Positions 18,239 to 27,691 are shown, counted from the stretch's first letter. The stretch is 64,000 nt of DNA from an uncultured Anaerobiospirillum sp. (GCA_944389615.1 CALXNA010000003.1:1-64000), one strand, 5' to 3'. Translations and numbers: made by a program. Notes: generated by a model from the letters alone, not told the origin.

Positions 18239-18736
18239 CTAAATGGAGCTGATGGCGAGGTAGAAGAGTGAGGTGATGATGACACAGGCGACCGCCACCA
18301 CCAAGATTTGCATGATCAGGCGCTGGTAGGCGATGCCTAAGAAGAAGAAGGTGAATAAGAGCAGCGTGCTGAAGACGATCATGAACGGCGATGGGAAGGC
18401 GTAGATCAAGATCGTCAGCATGACGAACAGGCCGACAATGAAGATGATGAGGTCACGCTTGTGCTTGGCGGCAAGCTTCTTTTTGCGCTCGAGCTGATGC
18501 ATCTTCTTTTGGTGAATGGCGTCGCGCAGCTTCTCCTTGGCCTCGGCAATGCGCGCATCACGCTCGCGCTTCTTTTGCTCTTGGACTTCACGCATCGAAG
18601 GCAGTTCGCTCGACTTGGCCGGGGTGCTCTTGTCCGCCGTAGTGGCCTCAGGGGCCTTACTCTTTACCGGAGCTTTCTTAGCAGCAGCGGCTGCTTTAGG
18701 TTCGGTCGAGTCTTTAGCCTTGGATTTGCCAAACAT
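18239..18736 (-). CDS. Membrane protein with charged N-terminal domain, unknown function
   Basis: 165 residues, not recognised. Residues 1-50 are low-complexity (K, A, S, P, T). Residues 50-95 form a highly charged likely coiled coil (EVQEQKKRERDARIAEAKEK). The C-terminal half holds three hydrophobic helices (about 96-112, 116-132 and 140-162). By the positive-inside rule the charged N-terminus is cytoplasmic. AGGAA lies before ATG 18736. It reads toward the 55-residue membrane protein, convergently. The real coding status rests on the clear helices and ribosome site. Confidence 0.65.
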   Translation of the reverse strand: MFGKSKAKDSTEPKAAAAAKKAPVKSKAPEATTADKSTPAKSSELPSMREVQEQKKRERDARIAEAKEKLRDAIHQKKMHQLERKKKLAAKHKRDLIIFIVGLFVMLTILIYAFPSPFMIVFSTLLLFTFFFLGIAYQRLIMQILVVAVACVIITSLFYLAISSI

Positions 18737-19118
18737 CTTCTGCGTTCCTAAGAGTTAAGTGCAATTTAGAGCGCCGACACCAGTCGCTCTCAACTCAATC
18801 AGCTAAGCGAAGTCGTGATCATTGCTGCGCTGTGGCGTAACAAAAAGCTGACATGATCCAACTCAGCACGGCACCAGTTTCAAAATTTAAGCCACATCGC
18901 CCGCTTAAGTCGCATAGGTCAGCGCCATGGCGCGGCGTGATGAGACAGGATGCCAGCGCAGGCGCAGCCTGCGCACTGTGATGGCTATTATGCCATAAGC
19001 GTGCGTTGCTGCGCGATTTTGGTGCAAACGCAGCCAGCCCAGTGGGGCGGGCCGCTCCACTGGGCTGGGCTAGGCGCTCGGTAGCGCTGGCTGCTTAAGC
19101 GGACTTGTTAAGCGCAGA
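18737..19118. other. Intergenic, with hairpin after dapD
   Basis: About 380 bp between two minus-strand genes. No open frame with a ribosome site is seen. A strong hairpin (AGCCCAGTGG 19036-19045 with CCACTGGGCT 19057-19066) is placed to end dapD transcription; the T-tract on the minus strand is weak. Confidence 0.45.
19036..19066 (-). terminator. Hairpin downstream of dapD
   Basis: Perfect ten-pair stem with an 11-base GC-rich loop, 53-83 bp past the dapD stop. It is followed on the minus strand by GGCTGCGTTTGC, so termination may need Rho. Confidence 0.5.
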
Positions 19119-19961
19119 CTAAGCGCGGACTTCGTCCTCGGCTTGGCGCAAGAGCTCGTTTAAGCCGATCTTGGAGCGGGTCTTTTCGTCGACGCGCTTG
19201 ACGATGATGGCGGCGTAGAGCGAGTACTTGCCGTCCTTAGATGGCAGATTGCCCGAGACTACGACCGAGTATGGTGGTACCTTGCCGTACATGACCTCAC
19301 CGGTGGTGCGGTCGTAGATGCGGGTCGACTTGCCGATGAAAACGCCCATCGAGATGACCGAGCCCTCGCCCACGATTACACCCTCGACGATCTCCGAGCG
19401 CGCACCGATAAAGCAATTGTCCTCGATGATGGTTGGGCCTGCTTGTACCGGCTCTAACACGCCGCCGATACCGGCACCGCCGGAGAGGTGGACGTGCTTG
19501 CCGATCTGAGCGCATGAGCCGACCGTAGCCCAAGTGTCGACCATGGTGCCCTCACCGACGCGGGCGCCGATGTTGACAAAGGATGGCATCAAGACGACAT
19601 TCGGCTCTAAGTAGGAGCCGCGGCGTACCACGGCGCCTGGCACAGCGCGCAGGCCTTCCTTGGCAAAGCGCTCGGCGCTGTAGCCGTCAAACTTTAATGG
19701 CACCTTGTCGTAGTAGGCACCGCCCGGGATCTCGGTTAAGGTGTTGTCTTGGAGCTTAAAGGACAAGAGCACAGCTTTCTTGATCCATTGATGCGTGACC
19801 CACTCGCCGTCGATCTTCTCGGCGACGCGCAGCGAGCCGTCATCTAAACCGGCGATAACATCGTTGATGGCAGCACGGACATCGGCGGCGCAATTGTCCT
19901 TGGTGATGACCGCGCGCTGCTCAAAAGCAGTATCGATAATGGATTGCAGTTGCTGTGACAT
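19119..19961 (-). CDS. dapD: 2,3,4,5-tetrahydropyridine-2,6-dicarboxylate N-succinyltransferase
   Basis: 280 residues. DapD transfers succinyl from succinyl-CoA to tetrahydrodipicolinate in lysine and diaminopimelate synthesis. The left-handed beta-helix hexapeptide repeats run from about residue 105 to 225 ([57 protein letters not shown]). Upstream is the family helical domain with PLKFDGY. Length is close to the E. coli enzyme (274). Start ATG 19961 is preceded by GAGGGA. It follows glnD on the same strand with a 281-bp gap, preserving the map-glnD-dapD order known in enterobacteria. Confidence 0.97.
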   Translation of the reverse strand: MSQQLQSIIDTAFEQRAVITKDNCAADVRAAINDVIAGLDDGSLRVAEKIDGEWVTHQWIKKAVLLSFKLQDNTLTEIPGGAYYDKVPLKFDGYSAERFAKEGLRAVPGAVVRRGSYLEPNVVLMPSFVNIGARVGEGTMVDTWATVGSCAQIGKHVHLSGGAGIGGVLEPVQAGPTIIEDNCFIGARSEIVEGVIVGEGSVISMGVFIGKSTRIYDRTTGEVMYGKVPPYSVVVSGNLPSKDGKYSLYAAIIVKRVDEKTRSKIGLNELLRQAEDEVRA

Positions 19962-20242
19962 CTAATTCCCTCGCATCCTTGTCCCAACATGCCTCAAGGC
20001 CGCCGCGGCGACCGAGCGCTCTGACGACCTAGTAGTCTGCGACCTTCTGGTCTGAAAGCCTCAATCTTAGCCCATCACCTGATAGTGTCAAGAAAGGCCG
20101 TCCCCTTATGGTGCAAGCGCGCCGTGCAGATCTGGCCTTGCCCTGTATTGGGGCAAACGGCGCCACTCCCAGCGGCGCTCCCTCTTCGTGGCGCACCCTC
20201 TCCATGGCGCTCCCTCTTCGTGGCGCTACTTCTTAGCAGGCG

Positions 20243-22912
20243 CTACTTCTTGGCGACGTCGAGGTTTTGCTGCAGCGCTTTGAGCAGCTTGTCTTTAAGG
20301 CGCTCGCTCAGAGCGCGGCCTTGCTTGTCGGTGATGGTAAAGAAGTCGTCGGCGCGCTCACCGGTGGTGGTGACGCGGGCACTGCGCACGTAGATGCCGA
20401 AGTTACCGAAGGTGATGCCGATCTTAGCGAGCAGTCCCGGGCGGTCGAGGGTCGAGATCTCGATGCTGGTGCTGTCCTTTTGGTGGTCGCTTAAGTAGTT
20501 GACCACAGTGGGCAGCTTGAAGATCTGGCCCTTGCGCTGGTTGCCGTTATTGAGTTCGTCCATCTCATCGAGGTTAGGCGTTTCGTTGCTACCATCGAGC
20601 AGGGCCTTGCGGATGGAGTGCAAGCGCTCGTTGTCGATGCAGGCGCCCTTTTGCGACAGGAACTTGATGGTGCACAGCGAGTGGCCGAGCTTGTTGCGGA
20701 TAAATTGCGACGATTGGATGTTGAGGCGCTTCTTGGCCATGATGTAGGCAAGATAGCCGAAGTTGAAGGTGCCCTTGGCCTCCTTGGTGTAGATCAGCAT
20801 CTCCGTGCCGACATCGGGGTGCTGGGCAAAGAGGATGAGGGGCTGGCGCGCCTCCCAGAAGGTCAGGATGTTGCGCGTGTGCCATGCAAGCTCAAAGGGG
20901 GTGTAGTAGATGAAGTAGCTCGGCTTAAAGTACGACCAATAGGTGCGGATGTCCTGCTCGTTGAGGTCGCGCATATAGGTCAAGGCCAAGGACTGGTTTT
21001 CATTGGCGTGGAGCTTGATGTCATGCGGCATCTCAAGGCCATGGCGCAGCGCTTGGCGCGTGGCAAAGTAGAGCTGTCTGAAGACCTGATCCTTCCATGA
21101 GTTCCACTCATGGTCGTTGGTGGCGCTGATGTCGGCCACCGAGAGGCAGTAGAGCAGGTTGAGGTGCTCTTCGTCCTGCACTAGCTTGGAAAATTCGTTG
21201 ACCACCTGCGGATCGTTGATGTCGCGGCGTAGGGCGTTGGCGCTCATCAAGAGGTGGTTGTAGACGAGCCACGAGACGAGGCGGGTTTGATAGAGGGTGT
21301 AGTGGTGCAGCTGGCAAAAGTAGAGCGCCTCGCCTGCGCCCAATTGGGCGTGGTGCCCGCCTTGGCCCTTGGCGATGTCGTGCAGCAGGCTCGCAACCAC
21401 CAAGATCTCGGGGTTACTGAGCTGATTGTAGGCGTGCTTGAACAGGGTGTGGGTCGGGTCAGGCGAGCGGCTTAAGAGCTCGATGTTCTTGATGACGCGG
21501 ATGGTATGCTCATCGACCGTGTAGGTGTGGAACATATCAAATTGGCTCAAGCCCTCGATCTTTTCCCAGGAAGGCATATAGGCCGACAAGATGCGGTGCT
21601 CATGCATCAGGGGTAAGGCGATGCACGCCGCCTGCGGGCTATCTAAGATGCTCTTGAAGATGGCGCGGCACTCGGGGATCTCCACCAAGTAGTTGGTCAG
21701 CGCCCGGCGCGTGCGGCGCAGCAGGCGCAGACAATTGACGTGCAGCCCCACCACCTCCGGGTGCTTGCTCATGATGAGGAAGATCTCAAGGAGCTTGCTC
21801 TTATCGTGGCTAAAGGTGTCCTGATCGGTGACGTCAAGCAACGGGCCGCGGCTGATGAAGTAGTTGCTGAGAAAGTGCGTCTCCTCATCGCCCAAATGCC
21901 CGGTGATACGCAGCACTTCAAGCTGCAGCGCCATCGAGTTAAGCTCGCGGATACGCCGCAGCGAGCGGTAGAGGTCGCGCATCATGGTCTCGACTTGGGC
22001 GTTGTTGTTGCCGCTATAGCCCAAGCTCTCGGCGACCATGGGCTGATAGTCCAAGGTCAGGCGATTGTCTTCTTTGCGTGTGCACACATGCAGGGCGTAG
22101 CGCACCTGATAGAGTACGTCGCGGCTTTCGATCAGCTCGTCGTACTCCTCGCGGCTTAAGAAGCCCAAGGCCAGCATGTCCTCGGTGGTCTTGGCTTGGA
22201 AGTGGAAGTTGGCGATCCACTGCATCACGTGGATATCACGGATGCCGCCGGGGTTTTGCTTGATATCCGGCTCTAAGGCGTAGGAGGTGTCCTTGTAGGC
22301 GTGGTGGCGCTCGAGCTCTTCGGCCACCTTGGCATGGAAAAATCGCTTCGTATTCCAAGTGCTCTCGTGGCTGATGGTCTTGAGCAGGTGCTCATAGAGC
22401 GCTTGGTTGCCGCACAAAAAGCGCGTCTCGAGCAGATTGGTGCAGATGGTGAGGTCAGCGTTGACATTCTCTAAGGTCTCGGCAATGGTGCGCACCGAGG
22501 AGCCGACATCGAGCTTGAGATCCCACAGATATGAGATAAAGGACGAGACCTGCTCTTGCACTTGCGGTGTCAGCGGCGCCTGCGAGGCAAGGAGCAAGTC
22601 GATATCGGACTTTAAGAAGAGTTCACCGCGCCCGTAGCCGCCCACCGCAATCAAGGCCAAGTCCCGCTCTTGGGCCAGCCCAAAGTGCTCATAGAGGTGC
22701 TGGAGCATGCAGTCCATGTAATAGGTGCGGTATTGCAAGAGGCGCGCGATGGCATAGCCCTGCTTGAAGAGCTCGACTAAGCGCTCCTCGAGTGCGGCCA
22801 AGTACTCGCGCCCGCTTTTGAGCTGGGTGTAATCAAGCGCAGACGCAAAGGGCTGCTCCGCAATGAGGTTAACATCGCGCTGAATGTGCGGCAGACTGAT
22901 TTGAACGTACAA
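20243..22912 (-). CDS. glnD: Bifunctional uridylyltransferase/uridylyl-removing enzyme (PII sensor) GlnD
   Basis: 889 residues from TTG 22912, which has GGGGAGG five bases upstream; the TTG at 22966 has no ribosome site. GlnD uridylylates and deuridylylates PII in response to glutamine. The nucleotidyltransferase signature GGYGRGELFLKSDID lies near 95-110. The HD domain carries SLLHDIAKGQGGHH near 500-513, and two ACT domains close the protein (the last is STLDRPGLLAKIGITF). Length equals that of E. coli GlnD (890). It ends 281 bp before dapD, and the short repeats GGCGCTCCCTCTTCGTGGCG and GGCGCTACTTCTT lie in that gap. Confidence 0.97.
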   Translation of the reverse strand: MYVQISLPHIQRDVNLIAEQPFASALDYTQLKSGREYLAALEERLVELFKQGYAIARLLQYRTYYMDCMLQHLYEHFGLAQERDLALIAVGGYGRGELFLKSDIDLLLASQAPLTPQVQEQVSSFISYLWDLKLDVGSSVRTIAETLENVNADLTICTNLLETRFLCGNQALYEHLLKTISHESTWNTKRFFHAKVAEELERHHAYKDTSYALEPDIKQNPGGIRDIHVMQWIANFHFQAKTTEDMLALGFLSREEYDELIESRDVLYQVRYALHVCTRKEDNRLTLDYQPMVAESLGYSGNNNAQVETMMRDLYRSLRRIRELNSMALQLEVLRITGHLGDEETHFLSNYFISRGPLLDVTDQDTFSHDKSKLLEIFLIMSKHPEVVGLHVNCLRLLRRTRRALTNYLVEIPECRAIFKSILDSPQAACIALPLMHEHRILSAYMPSWEKIEGLSQFDMFHTYTVDEHTIRVIKNIELLSRSPDPTHTLFKHAYNQLSNPEILVVASLLHDIAKGQGGHHAQLGAGEALYFCQLHHYTLYQTRLVSWLVYNHLLMSANALRRDINDPQVVNEFSKLVQDEEHLNLLYCLSVADISATNDHEWNSWKDQVFRQLYFATRQALRHGLEMPHDIKLHANENQSLALTYMRDLNEQDIRTYWSYFKPSYFIYYTPFELAWHTRNILTFWEARQPLILFAQHPDVGTEMLIYTKEAKGTFNFGYLAYIMAKKRLNIQSSQFIRNKLGHSLCTIKFLSQKGACIDNERLHSIRKALLDGSNETPNLDEMDELNNGNQRKGQIFKLPTVVNYLSDHQKDSTSIEISTLDRPGLLAKIGITFGNFGIYVRSARVTTTGERADDFFTITDKQGRALSERLKDKLLKALQQNLDVAKK

Positions 22913-23019
22913 CTTGACCTCCCCGAGCGCTGCAGCTCTTAGCGCCCAGCCCCCAGCCGGGGCCAAGCTTGCTTGAGGTCATCTTAGCATGACCGCGGGG
23001 GTCATGCCGCTCCCGCGCT

Positions 23020-23115
23020 AGTGCCGCTCACACCGTGGGCGCTCGGCGGCTACTGCAGATAGTGCCGCTCACACCGTGGGAGCTCGGCGGCTACTGTAGA
23101 TAGTGCCGCGCTCGG
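23020..23115. repeat. 41-bp tandem repeat between glnD and map
   Basis: Two near-identical 41-bp units (23020-23060 and 23061-23101), beginning AGTGCCGCTCACACCGTGGG, and a partial third copy abut the map stop codon. Two substitutions separate the units. Confidence 0.8.
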
Positions 23116-23122
23116 CGGGGCG

Positions 23123-23920
23123 CTATAACAGATTGTGCAGCACGCGCTCGATGTGGCCTTCTTCTTCAGGACGTAAGGTCAAGATCTCGCAGCCGTCGTC
23201 GGTGACCACGATGGTGTGCTCAAACTGGGCCGAAGAGGCCTTGTCGGCGGTGGTGACCGTCCAGCCATTCTTCTTGTTGACCTTGCACTTGTAGGTACCA
23301 GCGTTGATCATCGGCTCGACGGTAAAGGTCATGCCCGTCTGCAGCATCACGTTGTTGTGGTTGCGATAGTGCAGGACGGTCGGCTCGTCGTGGAAGGTGG
23401 AGCCGATGCCGTGGCCGCAGTACTCGCGCACGATCGAAAAGCCTTCGCGGTCGGCGATCTTTTGGATGGTATCGCCCACAATGGTGAGGTTGGCGCCATC
23501 ATGAATCTTATGTAAGGCCGCGTACAAGCACTCCTGGGTCGTGGTGACGAGGCGCTTGTTAAGCGGCGTGGTGTGGCCGCCCACGATGAACATCTTGGAG
23601 GTGTCGCCGTAGTAGCCATCCTTGATCACGGTGACGTCGATGTTGACGATGTCGCCGTTTTTGAGGGGACGCGCGCCTGGGATGCCGTGGCAGACCTCTT
23701 CGTTAACGGAGATGCAGGTGCACTTCGGATAGCCCTGATAGCCTAAGCAAGCGGAGATGGCATGCTGGGTGTTGTAGATATAGTCTTCGCAGAGCTGGTC
23801 AAGCTCCAAGGTGGTAACCCCAGACTTGATGTGCGGCTCAATCATGATCAAGACATCAGCGGCGAGCTTGCCTGCGATGCGCATCTTTTCGATTTCGGTC
23901 GCCGTCTTAATGTTAATCAC
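23123..23920 (-). CDS. map: Type I methionine aminopeptidase
   Basis: 265 residues from GTG 23920 with a perfect AAGGAGG six bases upstream. Map removes the initiator methionine from nascent proteins. Metal and substrate residues are visible in order: EEVCHGIPG with the substrate histidine, NIDVTVIKDGYYGDTSKMF with the metal aspartates, YCGHGIGSTFHDEP with the metal histidine, FTVEPMIN and AQFEHTIVVTDDG with the metal glutamates. Length matches E. coli Map (264). It precedes glnD on the same strand. In E. coli map is divergent from rpsB; here 12 kb of other genes lie between. Confidence 0.98.
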   Translation of the reverse strand: MINIKTATEIEKMRIAGKLAADVLIMIEPHIKSGVTTLELDQLCEDYIYNTQHAISACLGYQGYPKCTCISVNEEVCHGIPGARPLKNGDIVNIDVTVIKDGYYGDTSKMFIVGGHTTPLNKRLVTTTQECLYAALHKIHDGANLTIVGDTIQKIADREGFSIVREYCGHGIGSTFHDEPTVLHYRNHNNVMLQTGMTFTVEPMINAGTYKCKVNKKNGWTVTTADKASSAQFEHTIVVTDDGCEILTLRPEEEGHIERVLHNLL

Positions 23921-24054
23921 TTGGCCCTCCTTGCATGCTACCGGTGAAACGACGAGGCTCCGGCGAGGTTAGCCAAAGCTAACTTACGGAGCGCAATCTA
24001 TTGTAGGCCAAAGCCGCGCGCTTGGCTATGTGCTTTTCGGCGCAACCTGCGCGG

Positions 24055-24245
24055 TCTTGCGGCCTTGCGCGCGGCCCGGCCCCGCGGCCTCACGCGCGGC
24101 CCGCCCGGAGTGGCCATATGTCCTTGTGCGCGGCCCGGCCCCGCGGCCTTGTGTGCGGCCCGGCCCCGCGACCTCACGCGCGGCCCGCCCAGCGTGGCCA
24201 TATGGCCTTGTGCGCGGTCCGGCCCCACGGCCTTGCGCGGCGGCC
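24055..24245. repeat. GC-rich direct repeat, 84-bp period with ~25-bp subunits
   Basis: The 356-bp gap between map and gntR (23921-24276) is filled mostly by repeats. A block containing GTGGCCATATG recurs at an exact 84-bp offset (CATATG at 24115 and 24199). A subunit close to GCGGCCCGGCCCCGCGGCC appears four times, near 24070, 24128, 24153 and 24212. All plus-strand open frames here translate the repeat (RGPAPRP-like) and are not supported as genes. Confidence 0.8.
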
Positions 24246-24276
24246 CTGTCGCTTGGCCTTAGGCGCGGCTACCTCC

Positions 24277-25398
24277 TTAGCGCTCCTTAGGCGTGCGCTT
24301 GAGCCAGCGGCGCGGCCCAGATGGCTCTTCGCTTAAGAGTGGCGGCATCTTGAGGGCGTAGAGGGTGTCGAAGTTGCGCGAGAGCGCTTGAGTCTCTTCC
24401 GTGGTCAGGGTTTGCCCGAGGCTGAGCATTGGGGTGAGCTCCATATGCGTCTCGAGGTGGTCGCCGTTACGCAGGCGCATCAATATGAGCTCGACCGCAC
24501 TCTTGCCCATGTCGTAGCGCGCGGTGCGAATCGAGGTGAGCTTCGGCACCGTGGTATTGCCGATATCAAGTCCGTTGTAGCCTAAGATCGAGATGTCGTC
24601 AGGGACTTTGACGCCTTGCTCGACGCAGGCGATCATGGCGCCGATCGCCACGTCGTCGTTGGTGCAGAACACGGCATCGACCTCCGGGAACTCGAGGAGC
24701 GCTTGACGCATGGTCTCCGCGCCGATGGTGAAGTTCGATGGGGCCTCCGAGCCGTAGATGTGCGCGGGCAGGTTATGCTCCTTTAAGGCGGTGAGGTAGC
24801 CCGTTTGGCGGTTCATGGTACGGGCGTCCATGCGCGCGGTGAGGTACATGATGTGGCGGCGGCCGCATTCGATCAGGCTCTTGATCGCGGCGTAGGAGAC
24901 CTTGGTGTGGTTGTAGCCGATGTTCATGTCGATCGGGTTATCAACCAAGCTCATGAGCTCGACCACCGGGATCTTGCTCATCTTCAGGCGCTTTATGGTC
25001 AGGGGCGTGTGCACCGGATCCGTTAAGATCATGGCGTCCACTTGATAGGACATGAGCTGGTTGAGCTTGCGCTCCTCTTCTTCGGGACGATAGGAGGTGT
25101 GCGCAATCAAGATCTCATAGCCCGCCTTACGCGCCCGGGCTTCGGCGCCATCGATCAAGTCTGAGAACAGCAAGTTCGAGAAGGAGGAGACCGCCATGCC
25201 AATGGTCTTGGTGCTCGCTTGCGACAGCATCACCGGCACACGGTTAGGGACATAGCCCACCTCATCGATCGCCGCTTTGATCTTCACGCCGGTAGCCTTA
25301 GCGACCTTATCGGGGTTGGTGAGATAGCGCGAGACGGTCATCTTGGTCACGCCGACCTTCTTGGCAATGTCGTCTAAAGTGATGCGGTTCCCTTTCAT
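24277..25398 (-). CDS. gntR: Gluconate repressor, LacI family (GntR-like)
   Basis: 373 residues from ATG 25398; the frame extends to 25449 without a ribosome site. The N-terminal helix-turn-helix (LDDIAKKVGVTKMTVSRYLTNP, about 7-28) and hinge (VGYVPNRVPVMLSQAST) closely follow E. coli GntR. The ligand-binding core includes GMAVSSFSN, DAMILTDPVHTP, PVVELM, AVFCTNDDVAIGA and ILGYNGLDIG. The C-terminus is about 40 residues longer than in E. coli GntR, ending PRRWLKRTPKER. ATGTTAC-type palindromes at 25539-25567, in front of the gene, suggest autoregulation. Gluconate permease, kinase and 6-phosphogluconate dehydratase genes are adjacent, supporting the ligand assignment. Confidence 0.92.
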   Translation of the reverse strand: MKGNRITLDDIAKKVGVTKMTVSRYLTNPDKVAKATGVKIKAAIDEVGYVPNRVPVMLSQASTKTIGMAVSSFSNLLFSDLIDGAEARARKAGYEILIAHTSYRPEEEERKLNQLMSYQVDAMILTDPVHTPLTIKRLKMSKIPVVELMSLVDNPIDMNIGYNHTKVSYAAIKSLIECGRRHIMYLTARMDARTMNRQTGYLTALKEHNLPAHIYGSEAPSNFTIGAETMRQALLEFPEVDAVFCTNDDVAIGAMIACVEQGVKVPDDISILGYNGLDIGNTTVPKLTSIRTARYDMGKSAVELILMRLRNGDHLETHMELTPMLSLGQTLTTEETQALSRNFDTLYALKMPPLLSEEPSGPRRWLKRTPKER

Positions 25399-25538
25399 CC
25401 AGCCCCAGCGCCGCCCCCAATAAGGAAGGAGAGTGTGCGCTGCCTCCAATCAAGCAAAAGAAGCCATGTCAGTCTAGGGCCCAGCAAGCTCGGGCCCGTA
25501 ATCAAAGATCCAAGTAGGGCCAACTCGCCCCCAGTGCA

Positions 25539-25567
25539 ATGTTATGTAACATTGTTACCTGTAACAT
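25539..25567. promoter_or_regulatory. Tandem GntR-type operators in front of gntR
   Basis: ATGTTATGTAACAT (25539-25552) abuts TTGTTACCTGTAACAT (25552-25567). The second matches the E. coli GntR operator pattern (TGTTACC-GTAACA) almost perfectly. They lie 140-170 bp upstream of the gntR start. Confidence 0.75.
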
Positions 25568-25670
25568 CGCGCGTGGCAAGCCCCCCGCGCCCGCGTGGTG
25601 CGCTCCTGCGCGGTTCCGCGCTCTGCGCTCTGCGCCAACTGCGCCCTCCCGTGCGCGCAGTCTGGGCCAC

Positions 25671-25699
25671 AAAAAGAAATGCCGAGCAGAGCTCGGCAT
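25671..25699 (-). terminator. Intrinsic terminator for gntT
   Basis: ATGCCGAGC (25679-25687), a three-base loop and GCTCGGCAT (25691-25699) form a nine-pair stem. On the minus strand it is followed by TTCTTTTTG, a good U-tract, about 300 bp after the gntT stop. Confidence 0.8.
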
Positions 25700-25994
25700 C
25701 CCAAGATGTGTGATGTGTTGTGTGTGATAGAGCGTTGCCGCCCTGAGAAAAGGTTGGGTTCGAGCTAAACCTTAGGGCAACTATGGTCGCGTGCAACGTT
25801 AGTTGCCCTAAGACTCAGGCAGATTCAGCACCTAGCTTAAGAACCTTGCGGGGGCGCTTTGGTGGCCCTGCCACCCGTGTGGTTGATGGCAGGTGACCTT
25901 GGCGCCAACGCAAGGCTTTGTTAATCGCTAAAACGATGGGAGAGGCGGCCTTGCGCTCAGCCTGCGCTGGTTAGCGTGGGGCCGCCGAATGGAG

Positions 25995-27371
25995 TTAGAA
26001 GATTAAGTACAAGATGACCGCGAAGGTGAAGCCGATGGTACCAATCAAGGTCTCAAGGACAGTCCACGTCCGTAAGGTGGTCTTCTCGTCGACATCGTAG
26101 AGGCCCTTGAAAAGCCAGAAGCCCGAGTCATTGAAGTGCGAGAGCACGACGGAGCCTGCAGCAACTGCAGCCACAATGGCGCAGATTTGAACTTGGCTGA
26201 ACTCGGCACCGGCTACGATTGGGGCGATTAAGGCGGCGGTGGTGGTTAAAGCAACCGTGGCCGAACCTTGGGCGACACGTAAGCACGCAGCGATGATGAA
26301 GGCGGCGGCGATGGCCGGAATGCCTAAGTCCGATAAGGTGGTGGCTAAGGCATCACCAATGCCCGAGGCACGTAAGATGCCGCCGAACATACCACCGGCA
26401 CCGGTAACTAAGACGACCGAGCAGATAGGGCCTAAGGCCTTCTCGCAGAAGCGCTCTAACTGCTTCATGCCAAACTCCTTGCCAAAGACGCACAGGCAGA
26501 AGAGTAAGGTGATGAGCAAGGCAATTGGGGTCTGACCGAAGATGGTGATGAAGCTTAAGGCATCGCTTTGCGGCAGAGCGCCGGTCGCTTGCAGCGTGGT
26601 GATACCAGTGTTGATGAAGATCAAGATCACTGGGGTCAGTAAGATGGCAAGTACGGTGCTGAACTTAGGTGGGGTGACCTGCTTCTTTTCGCCCTGAGCT
26701 GGCTCTTCGTCCGAGAAGAGATCCGGTACCTTGACCAGCCACTTCTTGCCGCAGAATTGGCCGAAGAGGTAGGAGGAGATGTACCAAGTAGGTAAGGCGA
26801 TGATGAGGCCGATGAAGACTAACAGACCAACGTTAGCACCTAAGATGCCCGAAGCGGCAACTGGACCTGGGTGTGGTGGCAGGAATACGTGCATAACGCT
26901 GAAGGCACCGGTAGCTGGCATGGCGTATAAGAGCAGCGAGCCCCCTAAACGACGGGCGACCGATAAGACGACCGGCAGCATGACGACTAAGCCTGCGTCA
27001 AAGAAGATTGGGAACGCAAAGAGCAGCGAGGCAATACCTAACGCCAAAGGTGCGCGCTTCTCGCCTAAGACCTTGATCAAGGTATCAGCTAGCACCTGCG
27101 CGCCGCCCGATTGCTCGAGGATCTTGCCGATCATGGCGCCTAAGCCCACGAGCAAGGCGACCGAGCCCAAGGTGCTGCCAAAGCCATTCAACAGCTCCGG
27201 CATGATCTTGGTGTAAGGGATGCCGGTGGCGAGGGCAGTGATAGCCGATACGATCACCAAGGACGCAAAGGCGTGGATTTTAAACTTCATGATGAGGACT
27301 AACAGCACCACCACTGCCAGTCCCGCTACCATCAGGAGGTAGCTTGTTGAGTGAGCTAGAGCTTGCTCCAT
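25995..27371 (-). CDS. gntT: Gluconate permease, GntP family
   Basis: 458 residues from ATG 27371, with GAGGTG six bases upstream (GTG 27380 would overlap that site). About twelve hydrophobic helices. Family blocks include GSTLGSVALLVGLGAMIGKILEQSGGAQ, a conserved HVFLPPHPGPVAAS loop, AACLRVAQGSATVAL and SHFNDSGFWLFKGLY. These match H+/gluconate symporters GntT, GntU and GntP; which of the three is closest cannot be decided by eye. Three operator-like palindromes lie about 110-150 bp upstream, and a terminator lies downstream, so it is probably monocistronic and repressed by the adjacent GntR. Confidence 0.92.
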   Translation of the reverse strand: MEQALAHSTSYLLMVAGLAVVVLLVLIMKFKIHAFASLVIVSAITALATGIPYTKIMPELLNGFGSTLGSVALLVGLGAMIGKILEQSGGAQVLADTLIKVLGEKRAPLALGIASLLFAFPIFFDAGLVVMLPVVLSVARRLGGSLLLYAMPATGAFSVMHVFLPPHPGPVAASGILGANVGLLVFIGLIIALPTWYISSYLFGQFCGKKWLVKVPDLFSDEEPAQGEKKQVTPPKFSTVLAILLTPVILIFINTGITTLQATGALPQSDALSFITIFGQTPIALLITLLFCLCVFGKEFGMKQLERFCEKALGPICSVVLVTGAGGMFGGILRASGIGDALATTLSDLGIPAIAAAFIIAACLRVAQGSATVALTTTAALIAPIVAGAEFSQVQICAIVAAVAAGSVVLSHFNDSGFWLFKGLYDVDEKTTLRTWTVLETLIGTIGFTFAVILYLIF

Positions 27372-27479
27372 AGCGTTCACCTCAAAAAAGACTTCAACAC
27401 AGCATAAACCGGCATGTTATCGACGGCGCCGACCCCAGCGCAGGACAGGGCCTGCGGGGAGCTGATCTGACACTCTGGG

Positions 27480-27522
27480 TGTTATCGATAACATGTTATG
27501 CATAACATGATATCGGTAACAT
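27480..27522. promoter_or_regulatory. Triple GntR-type operator in front of gntT
   Basis: Three consecutive, slightly overlapping palindromes: TGTTATCGATAACA (27480-27493), ATGTTATGCATAACAT (27493-27508) and ATGATATCGGTAACAT (27507-27522). The centres are about 14 bp apart, more than one helical turn. Confidence 0.75.
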
Positions 27523-27671
27523 CAGGGCTTGAAAAGTCCCTTTTGCGCGCTCTTTGCGAAAGTGCGATCTGCCTCTAAATTTTGCAAAATGGCTTAGATA
27601 CAGGGCAAACTAGGCCCAAGAGGATCCTGCCTAAGGGGCGCGCGGCCGCATGGGGCGGGGCGCGAGCATAT

Positions 27672-27691
27672 TTGTGTAAACGTTTACACAA
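27672..27691. promoter_or_regulatory. Perfect 20-bp palindrome, LacI-family operator-like
   Basis: TTGTGTAAACGTTTACACAA is a perfect inverted repeat with the central CG typical of LacI-family operators (AAACGTTT core). It differs from the ATGTTAC sites around it and lacks CRP spacing, so a second regulator is likely. Confidence 0.65.

Larger units (their letters stand above)
25399..25994. other. gntR upstream / gntT downstream region
   Basis: About 600 bp between two minus-strand genes. It holds two operator-like palindromes (25539-25567) and an intrinsic terminator for gntT (25671-25699). Nothing else with gene character is seen; open frames here lack ribosome sites. Confidence 0.5.

Noticed and set aside
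24022..24336. Overlapping plus-strand open frames of 65-104 codons near gntR
   Set aside because: They translate the 84-bp GC-rich repeat (RGPAPRP-like) in several frames, have no ribosome sites and overlap the gntR end.
25740..25775. Possible tRNA T-arm (GGTTCGAGCT)
   Set aside because: The five-pair T stem, acceptor and anticodon arms do not form; no tRNA was found in the window.
27672..27691. CRP binding site
   Set aside because: TGTG/CACA arms are spaced too widely for the TGTGA-N6-TCACA form; a LacI-type operator fits better.
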